In this document: positions 56,415 through 64,000 of the stretch, in pieces
Layout: each line of letters starts with the position of its first letter
Numbering within the stretch: position 1 is the first letter of the stretch
Assembly (NCBI GenBank): GCA_017163975.1
Contig: JAFFSR010000246.1
Span: 789,501 to 853,500, forward strand
Origin: Anastatus disparis
Taxonomy: Eukaryota > Arthropoda > Insecta > Hymenoptera > Eupelmidae
Direction of reading: 5' to 3'
DNA length: 64,000 nt
Notes under the pieces: model-generated
Databases searched by the model: none
Seen by the model: the letters and a program-made list of their open reading frames with translations, nothing else
Told to the model about the DNA's origin: nothing
Program-made: the position numbers and the translations under genes

Positions 56415-56541
56415 GTATATTACGCACCAAGGGAGGGAAGGGGGACATTCTAACCCGCGTGTATGTTATCGCCCGAGCCGAAGGCGAGGGCGATAAACGC
56501 GCGGGTTAAGATGTCCCCCTTCACTTCCGTGGCACGTATAC
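56415..56541. repeat. GC-rich 127-bp hairpin element
   Basis: GTATATTACGCACCAAGGGA... folds onto ...GTGGCACGTATAC, with GGGGGACAT/ATGTCCCCC and TATCGCCC/GGGCGATA pairs and apex CGAGCCGAAGGCGA. The GC content contrasts sharply with the AT-rich flanks. Resembles dispersed hairpin repeats; no coding. Confidence 0.7.
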
Positions 56542-56610
56542 AATTTTTTACCATAGCCAAGCCGAAAGTTGTCAACTAAAATTACGTATAACGTAAACGT
56601 TATGCTATAT

Positions 56611-56672
56611 TGTTCTACTATATACACTACACGATAACACACTACACGGTAACACTCGTAATGATAATTCAT
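56611..56672. repeat. 62-bp direct repeat, copy 1
   Basis: TGTTCTACTATATACACTAC... repeats at 56740-56801, offset 129 bp, with one or two differences. Confidence 0.8.
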
Positions 56673-56739
56673 TAATAAAAAAAGATGTTATGAACTATTC
56701 TAATTTTTCATCACATACATTTTTAAAGATTCTATGCTT

Positions 56740-56801
56740 TGTTCTACTACATACACTACACGATAACACACTACACGGTAACACTCGTAATGATAATTCA
56801 T
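56740..56801. repeat. 62-bp direct repeat, copy 2
   Basis: Second copy of 56611-56672; the ATAACACACTACACGGTAAC core is identical. Confidence 0.8.
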
Positions 56802-57630
56802 AATTAAAAAAAAAAATTATTATTTAATCTGATAGAGTTATTCTTCGATACACTCTATTTCAATGCATACATTTTTCATTACACACATTTTTAACTGAAT
56901 AATAATATAATACAATGTATACATATATATTATAATGTATACCTTTTGTTTTTTTTGTTTCAAATTTAATTAAGAGATTTTAAAAAAGAAACAGAAAAAG
57001 ATTTTGATATCTGCCTTTGTTTTGTTCTTACTATGACTATTGATGAAGAGCAAAAAGGCTGGGTATATTAGACATTATATGGGGAAAAGAAAGAGACGGA
57101 GAGATATAACGTATGCTATACTCTGTCGTTAGCGCCTGCGCAGAACGTTCTTTTTGCTTCCTGCCCTGGCAAGAATACGGGACTTTCGGTTGAAGTAGTG
57201 GGGATGAAAGTAGAAACTTTCGGGTTGGATATAATGAAAAATTATTTTACATTTTTCTCTCACCTGACCGCAACGCCCCCATGCGGCAAATAGTCCCGAC
57301 CGCCTCTTAATGGGTAATGTAATCATTATAAATACGGTCGCTAACTACTGTAATCTTTAAGTTTATATTTTAACAAACAATTTAAGCTATTGTGAGTTAA
57401 AATGAAATTAGTAGAAGCTGAGCTATAGGCTGTCAAAGTTTTAAAAAATCGCGTTTTTTCAAACTGCGATTTTTTTCTGCTGATTCAGTTCATTTTAGCA
57501 ATATGTTCATGAGAACCTTTTTTACTCAAAATGACCTAAAAATATCATAAATTTTTTTTTTAATCATACGCATTGTTATAATTTGTTTATAAAAATTGTT
57601 AATAATTATTAAAATTATATCATTGTAAAT

Positions 57631-58322
57631 GTCATGAAAGCTATTCATTAGACAATGAATATCATATTATAAACGAATATAATATTGTATAAGATATAAT
57701 AAAAAATGTTTTTTCTAATATTTCTTGAGTTCTTGTACATTTATTAATTTAAACGTGAATTTGAAAAAAAATAAAACTATATATAAAACGTGTATGTATG
57801 TGTACGGAAAACAAGACCAAAAAAAGTTTTAGTACATTGACAGACAATGTCTGTAATTTATAAGTAAAATTTTAACAGACATTTGTTTGTTAAATCGTTT
57901 AAAGACATTTTGTCTGTTAAAGTAACACACATTTTTGTCTGTTAACTGGTTTTAACAGACTTTGGCTTTAATATTTCTAACTGTGAATAAATTAATAGCA
58001 ACAGCTGTTTCAATTTTTCTTTATTTCTATAAGAGAAAAAATGACTTTTCCCCTCTATTTTTAGAGAGGCTTCTTCAGGTGCTAAAACATAAAATTTAAT
58101 AACAACTGATAACAGTTTCTTAATGATTAAAAATTTCTAAATTCATTAACAATACATTAAAAAAACATCACCTAAAACAATACATTTTAGGCGTAACAAT
58201 AAAAATAAAAAATGAAACTTACAAGTATTAAACATGTGGTATTACATAACTGTCAAACTATTTTTGTTTTATAAAAATATATAATAATAGATATTTCTAT
58301 TAATAATAAAAATTTTCGCAAG
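57631..58322. other. Non-coding spacer with clustered TGTCTGTTAA words
   Basis: 57840-57970 holds several copies of TGTCTGTTAA or AACAGACA in both orientations; related words occur near 55550-55610. No gene seen. Confidence 0.4.
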
Positions 58323-58326
58323 TTAA

Positions 58327-58805
58327 CCCATTAATGCCCATGCCTAGACCAGCAGGGGTAGCACCCCCGAACCATTCTAAAAGGGGACATTAGGTCAAAG
58401 TAAGTTCAAATATAGAAAAAAATTTTTTTTTCCATTTGTTTAAAAAAAAATTGTTTAAACAAATTGCTTAAAAAATGGTTTTTCGTTTATTCTGATGGCG
58501 TAAATGGATTCTACGCCAAAAATTACTACAGGAACCATCATCAGATTACCAGAATACGCATTTTTTATTTTGCAATTATATAATAAATAATTTTAACAGG
58601 GCCCAGTACCCCCCTGTGCCCATGACTCGGCTACGAAACATAGCGCTCTGAAACTTTGTAAAAGGGGACATTAGGCTAGAACACGATAAATTACAGAAGA
58701 ATATGGTTTTTTCCATTTGTTTAAACAATTATTGTTTAAACAATTTATTTGCAAAATCATTTTTCGGTCTTTTTGATTACGGAAATTGATTCTACCCAGA
58801 AAAAT
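58327..58805. repeat. piggyBac left TIR
   Basis: Starts CCCATTAATGCCCATGCC. It contains two diverged copies of a module with AAAAGGGGACATTAGG and TTTTTCCATTTGTTTAAA (about 58376-58470 and 58658-58750), so the TIR itself is internally duplicated. Confidence 0.88.
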
Positions 58806-58909
58806 ACTTACCCCCGTTATTAGCTGGTGATTATCACGACCCCAGAGTATGCCACGAGGAGGCTACGGTAGGTTTTTACACTCCTTGTATTTTTTTTTGT
58901 ATTTTTTTT

Positions 58910-58910
<1 letters not shown>

Positions 58911-58974
<64 letters not shown>
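58911..58974. repeat. (T)64 homopolymer
   Basis: Uninterrupted T run inside piggyBac, 3' of the transposase; prone to length error. Confidence 0.9.
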
Positions 58975-59057
58975 CTTGTTTTTTTTTTTTTTTTTTTATT
59001 TTTCTCTATTTTATATTTTTTTTGTTTTTTCATATTTTTTTTCATTCTCTAATTTTG

Positions 59058-60789
59058 TCATGGTAAATTTTTACAGTAGTCAAAATGAGTTCTGCATACA
59101 CAAATCTGGCACGTTTTACAATGATATGATATACGCTTAGAGCACATTTCTCCGTTAGTTTGTGCTTCGCAGCGCCGTTTTAAGCCTTGAAGAATTTTAT
59201 GATCCTGATCAGGGAGTTCTTGACTACAAGAATCCGTTCTACTGCGCCTATCGCGTGAATTATTATATCGATCGATATAAAAATTAACTATTTCGTAAGC
59301 AAATTCAAATGCTCCATTTTTTATTTTCAGGACAAACTGTATTCTTCAGTACTAAAGCATTGCTTATAGATGCTTGGATAATCCTTTCAAAAAGGCAAAA
59401 CGTCCATTTCTTACTTCGTATACTCGGTTGCACATTATTACAATACTCATTGTGTAAATCAACGCCGCCCATGTTTTTATTATATGCAATGAAAAAATAA
59501 GGAAAATTGATGGGTACTTTACTCTTCATTTCCTTGTTGTATCGTGTCAAAGGGGTTTTAGGATCAATACCATGAGCAGTAGATAAAATACTGACAGGCT
59601 TTGAATCCATCACTGTTACACAGTTTAGCTTAGATGTTCCATCAAAATATGTTTTCAAAGACCCTTTCTCAGATTTATCTGCGATTTTCGTATCCACTTT
59701 CACGCGATCTTTTCGTACAGTACCAGTTGCTAGTAAATTCAATTTTTTCAAATGAACTAGAAGATCAGGCGAGGTAAAGAAGTTATCAAAAAACAATCGA
59801 AAATTTGTTAAGTCTTCCGATCTTACCATTGTCAATAACTTTTGTATCATTTTCATTACAACTCTCGAACCTAATGGTATCTTCTCAAGACATTTATCGA
59901 TACCTTTACCTTTCTTACCACAATAAATATCAAAATCAAACAGAAATCCATCGATAGAGCATATAGCCCACTCTTTTATTCCGAATCGGATTGGTTTATT
60001 CAAAATGCATTGTTTTATAGCAAGTCTTCCGAAATACTTGACCATTATTTCATCAATAGATAAGTTACATTTGAACCACCCATATTGAGTACAATTATCT
60101 CGAAATAAATTAGTTAGTTTTCGGATTTTCCAGACAGGATCATGCTCATCTCTATCTCCTGCTCTATAAAATCTGATATTTTTCTTAATGGTTTCAAATT
60201 TATTCCTAGTCATAAGATTTCTTACAGGGTCACATTTTAGAGTAGCTGAACTTGACCAATAGTGTCTTTGCCGTTTGCGTGAGTTGAAAGAAGTTAGAAT
60301 GAGAATAATAATGAAACGATCTAGATCATTTTCCGACAAATCGTAATTATTCTCTTTTGTGGCATCAATAAGGAATTCCTTCATATTTTTCGAAAAAAAT
60401 CTTTCAAAAAGATCGTAAGCATTCATTCTACTCAATTTTTCAACAAGTTTATTATCTAACAAGTGATCATCAGAAGCATCCGGAATTCCATCTTCGACAC
60501 AACCTTCTTTCCATGAATATTCGTGGTTTGCCTCCAACAATTTTTGATCGTTGTTATAAGAACTTACGACATGTTCAATCGAACCGTAAGGCAATAAGCA
60601 ATCTGGCTGAACCACACCTTCGTTTTCAACATCAGACTCATCCGAATCATATGAGTTCGCGTCATCATTTGCCGGCACGAATGCTATACTGACATGACTT
60701 TGATGAGCTATTTCATCTCTGTCCACGTCAATATGTTGAAAATCGTCAACTTGTAGCCGTTGATTCATATTACGCCGATTTCGAGGCAT
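59058..60789 (-). pseudogene. piggyBac transposase, one frameshift before the Cys-rich tail
   Basis: ATG at 60787-60789 opens 494 codons to TGA/TAA-type stop at 59305. It is a DDD cut-and-paste transposase acting on TTAA. An acidic N-terminus (NSYDSDESDVENEG) comes first. The domain start is LFERFFSKNMKEFLIDATK; LTRNKFETIKKNIRFY-type coding lies near residue 190. Catalytic Asp sites: LSIDEIMVKYFGR (about residue 245), LFFDNFFTS (about 315) and MGGVDLHNEY (about 440). After the stop, the next frame continues about 80 codons to 59058 with the C-terminal Cys-rich zinc domain (RRCEAQTNGEMC, CKTCQICVC, then HFDYC). The shift falls in an A-rich run near 59315-59325. This is either one inactivating indel or an assembly error. 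Confidence 0.9.
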
Positions 60790-61093
60790 TTATGTAGTAT
60801 TCACCTCAACAATAAAGGGATAGAGAAAAATTTCACAATATATAGTTTATTGTACCTCAAAACTTTTTCTTATGTAATATTGATTTTATTTGGATTACGT
60901 GTACACTGCAGCTGTCATAATTTAGAGAAATTTACTTACCACAAACTCGAACTCGACACTCGGAACCAATAATTTTTTTCTTCAAAACTGATAGATACGG
61001 ATTGATTCTTAGATACTATGTACAGAATATACAAGGCTCATGAAATAATGGAAAACAGTATTTTAAGGCTTCCGACTACAATTCTCACAATAA

Positions 61094-61570
61094 TTTTCGG
61101 CGTAGAATCAATTTTCGTAATCAAAAAGACCGAAAAATGATTTTGCAAATAAATTGTTTAAACAATAATTGTTTAAACCAATGGAAAAAACCATATTCTT
61201 CTGTAATTTATCGTGTTCTAGCCTAATGTCCCCTTTCACAAAGTTTCAGAGCGCTATGTTTCGTAGCCGAGTCATGGGCACATGGGGGTACTGGGCCTTG
61301 TTAAAATTATTTATTATATAATTGCAAAATAAAAAATGCGTATTCTGGTAATCTGATGATGGTTCCTGTAGTAATTTTTGGCGTAGAATCCATTTACGCC
61401 ATCAGAATAAACGAAAAACCATTTTTTAAGCAATTCGTTTAAACAATTTTTTTTTAAACAAATGGAAAAAAAATTTTTTTTCTATATTTGAACTTACTTT
61501 GACCTAATGTCCCCTTTTAGAATGGTTCGGGGGTGCTACCCCTGCTGGTCTAGGCATGGGCATTAATGGG
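61094..61570. repeat. piggyBac right TIR
   Basis: Reverse complement of the left TIR, with the same internal duplication (CCTAATGTCCCCTTT at about 61222 and 61503). Confidence 0.88.
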
Positions 61571-61574
61571 TTAA

Positions 61575-62379
61575 GGTAAAGTAAGGTAATTTGGGACAAC
61601 GTTCAACTTGGGACATAACTCTGGACATCAATACAGATTGCTATTTTTAAATATGATAATATGACAAATATTAAAAAGTAAAATTATTTATAGTAAACTA
61701 AGCTGTTGTTTATAATAATTAAATAAAAATTTAAAAATAATTTAAATAAATAAAAGAAACGAGGCTGTATAATAAGTTGGAAAATGACATACATATGGGC
61801 CTATCCATTGCTAAAACTGCTATTTATACATACGATGAAAAAACAAAGAATTCCTTTTATCACATGTAAATAATGACTTTAATTAATAATACGATAGTGA
61901 AGGATACTTTTTAGAAGTACATTCATAGTCAAAATAAATTTTTTATTAATAAAAAAACATGTTTAAATTTTGCACCCATTTTTTAAAAGGGAACCATAAT
62001 TCTGGACAGAAGTCTCGCGCATGTCCCGAATTTGCTTACTGTTCTGCAGCGTTACTCTAATTGTAGACACATAGAATAACATTGTTACAAGATAAAATTT
62101 TTTACGAAAATTGTCTGAAATAATATGCTAATTATATTTACTTTGTTGTATTTGTGGCTGCGGTGTTTAGTATATATATAATTGGAGTATTTAAAAACAT
62201 TATTTACCTGCAAAAATTTTAAGTTCAAACCTAACCTCTTCATGTAAGTACTACTCACTATTACATTTATGTATAATGTACTTAATTTTTAAAATAATTA
62301 ATTAATTATCTTAAATAATTAAATTATTTACAGATTTATAATAAGTAGAGAAAATAATAAAGTAATAAATAAGAATAGA
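61575..62379. other. Non-coding flank of pogo element
   Basis: GGGACAA/GGGACAT/TGGACA words near 61599-61626 and 62004 resemble TGTCC/GTCCAG words near 63777-63825 and may be subterminal repeats of the pogo element; no clean TIR was identified. Confidence 0.35.
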
Positions 62380-63727
62380 ATTACAAAAACAAAACCAAAT
62401 CTCAAGAAAAGTGTAATGAAGTAAAAAAATTAACTGGTATTAATAATAATAAAACAAGAAAAGTCAAATCAAATAAATGCAATGGAAAAAAATATGATAA
62501 AGAAACACTTATGAAAGCATTAACAGGAATAGAAAATGGACAGACTCTGTGACAGGCAGCTACACTTTTTGGAATACCAAAGTCAACACTGCATACTAAA
62601 TTCAGCTGTCGTGTATCAATAGACTGTGCTAGAGGTGCACCAACTATTTTAAGTCCCAAAGAAGAATTAGAAATAGTTGAATGGATTATTTATTGTGCAG
62701 AAAGAGGATTTCCTGTCACAAAAAGTTATTTATTAGACTGGGTACAGAAATTTATAATTGCAGAGAAGAGAAAGAATACTTTTAAAAACAACAGACCAGG
62801 TAAAGATTGGTACAATAGATTCATGAATTTTGGATGAATTTTCATTCAATTTAGTACCAAAAGATAATACAGTTATAACACAAAAAGGTGCAAAATCTGT
62901 ATATCAAATTTTTGAAGGCGATGAGAAAGCTTGTATGACAGTACTCGTTACTGCATCTGCTTCAAGCCAGATACTTTCTCCTATGGTACTGTTTGATTTG
63001 AAAACTATTCCAAAGAAAAGCCTTGTTTATAGCATACTAAAAGGCTGGGGCATAGGACATAGTGACAGAGGTTGAATGACATCGGAGACCTTTTATAGTT
63101 ACATAGTAAATATCTATTACGAGTGGCTGATAGATAATGAAGTGGAGTTTCCAATAATTCTGTACGTAGATGGTCATGCCTCTCATCTCACTTTGTACTT
63201 AATAAATTTCTGTAAAGAATTTTAAATAGAACTAATAGCACTATATCCTAATGCCACCCATATAATCCAGCCTTTGGATGTGGCTCTATTCCATCCATTG
63301 AAAGATGCATACAAAAGTACTCTACGAACATGGAGGATTGACAATAATATAGTTGATGTTAAAAAATCAATGTTCGCTGGTATTTTAAAAAAGACTCTTG
63401 ATTCTATTGATGTGACTGAGACAATTAAAAATGGATTCAGGGCATGTAGGTTATATCCATTTGAATTGAGTGCAGTTAATTATGATATTTTAAATAAAAA
63501 AAAAGAAAAAGAATCCAAGATCTTCATCTGATCAGTTACAAAGTCTAAGCAGTACGATGAACAATAAATTATTGCATCTATTGAATTTATTTGAACAGAT
63601 TGTTATTTCTGCTAAAACTTTACATACATTCAAGAACAATGAATTTAAAGAGTTGTGGAAAGGTAAAGACAGTCAAAAAGGACTTTTTGAATATTGGAGA
63701 GTGTTGAAGAAATTTTGTGGTATTTAG
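62380..63727 (+). pseudogene. Pogo-family (Tc1/mariner) transposase
   Basis: Plus-strand coding in order: a psq-type helix-turn-helix (KYDKETLMKALTGIENGQTL, a stop at 62549-62551, then QAATLFGIPKSTLHTKF); a CENP-B-like second DNA-binding part (PKEELEIVEWIIYCAERGFP, KDWYNRFM) to about 62825; a frameshift; then the DDE catalytic domain. This has DEFSFNLVPK (first Asp, 62833), a stop at 63073-63075, LYVDGHASHLTLYLINFC (second Asp, about 63160-63220), a stop near 63222, and ALYPNATHIIQPLDVALFHPLK (third acidic residue, 63240-63305). The C-terminus NGFRACRLYPFELSAVNYD passes a shift near 63530 and ends WRVLKKFCGI, TAG at 63725-63727. At least three stops and two shifts: dead. Confidence 0.88.
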
Positions 63728-64000
63728 TATACTGATTAGTGCATTGTTCAGCATAGTCCACAATTAGCTCCCTATGCTGTCCAGCTTTAGGTTCCATTTT
63801 ATTTAACATTGTCCAGTTTCAACTCCCTAATACTCTAAAATTAAAACCTTATAATTTTTTTAATTATAAAGATATTGACTCTATTCTTATTGGAAAATAA
63901 AGTCTATACAGCCTACTAAAAGCCTTGATTTACGAATTTATCAAAATTAAAAAAATAAAATAACAAAAATAGAGTTATGTTTAGTGGATGCTAAAATCCG
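63728..64000. other. Non-coding 3' flank
   Basis: No feature beyond possible subterminal TGTCCAG words of the pogo element. Confidence 0.35.

Larger units (their letters stand above)
55752..57630. repeat. Outer inverted repeat pair (about 200 bp arms)
   Basis: 55752-55950 and about 57432-57630 are diverged inverted copies. Both contain GAGTAAAAAAGGTTCTCATG, CATATTGCTAAAAT and AATAATTATTAACAATTTTT (or complements). They enclose 1.5 kb with a MITE, a GC-rich hairpin and direct repeats. Probably the TIRs of an older element. Confidence 0.65.
58327..61570 (-). mobile_element. piggyBac transposon, near full length
   Basis: TTAA at 58323-58326 and 61571-61574 flank a 3244-bp element with ends CCCATTAATGCCCATGCC and its complement. 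TIRs of about 480 bp (58327-58805, 61094-61570) are almost identical. A transposase gene lies between on minus. High TIR identity and a long open frame indicate recent activity compared with everything else in the window. Confidence 0.93.

Noticed and set aside
58849..59052. Plus-strand frame rich in Phe and minus frame rich in Lys
   Set aside because: Translations of the poly-T tract in piggyBac.
1..64000. CRISPR arrays, bacterial operons, rRNA genes
   Set aside because: None seen; tandem repeats here lack spacer structure and the element content is eukaryotic.

Overview
The window is AT-rich eukaryotic DNA made almost entirely of transposable-element remains, many nested in one another. 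The mixture points to an arthropod, most likely an insect: a Polinton with protein-primed DNA polymerase, an R1-clade LINE, Copia, BEL/Pao, a gypsy-like element with an envelope-type glycoprotein, piggyBac, pogo, Helitron pieces, many TTAA- or TA-flanked MITEs and several long palindromic elements. The order cannot be fixed from sequence alone; a hymenopteran would fit. I see no intact single-copy host gene. The only host-derived coding sequence is a decayed POLR3A (RNA polymerase III largest subunit) fragment sitting between the inverted arms of a transposon-like unit.

Layout. 1-4.3 kb: decayed Polinton, with integrase side on + and DNA polymerase B side on -. 4.9-9.7 kb: a 666-bp foldback, a TA MITE, another MITE split by a 5'-truncated R1 LINE with a clear 14-bp target duplication, and a Copia pol relic. 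9.7-15.35 kb: large palindromic element 1, whose right arm holds a probable solo LTR. 16.7-17.5 kb: TA-flanked MITE containing a tRNA-like sequence. 19.4-27.05 kb: one minus-strand BEL/Pao element, with pol at 19.4-22.0 and gag at 25.9-27.05, split by the POLR3A-carrying unit (22.13-25.3) and a palindromic MITE rich in AACGTT. 27.08-28.17 kb: minus-strand copy of a gypsy-like gag with its LTR start, followed by a TTAA MITE.

30.2-42.0 kb: the main gypsy-like element on +: LTR start, tRNA-Tyr-type primer binding site, unassigned 5' ORFs, gag with zinc knuckles, two tandem protease-like domains, RT start, integrase remnant and a broken glycoprotein gene. It is interrupted by two blocks of a satellite-bearing element (34.5-36.5 and 38.0-39.3). 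43.4-45 kb: Helitron remnant with a canonical 3' end. 45.5-47.6 and 49.5-50.1 kb: further satellite-bearing blocks. 47.8-48.5 kb: tandem repeats; 48.66-49.33 kb: foldback. 50.7-55.4 kb: large palindromic element 2, with arms over 1.6 kb around a central gene for a DDE-like protein. 55.7-57.6 kb: nested inverted repeats and hairpins. 58.3-61.6 kb: a well-preserved piggyBac element with TTAA duplication and ~480-bp TIRs. 62.4-63.7 kb: pogo-family transposase pseudogene.

These genes do not form a pathway; the relations are those of insertion and decay. The nesting gives a relative chronology: BEL/Pao older than the POLR3A unit, older than its MITE; gypsy gag older than its TTAA MITE, proved by an empty site in the second gag copy; gypsy pol older than the satellite blocks. 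All family names rest on reading motifs by eye; no database search was possible.
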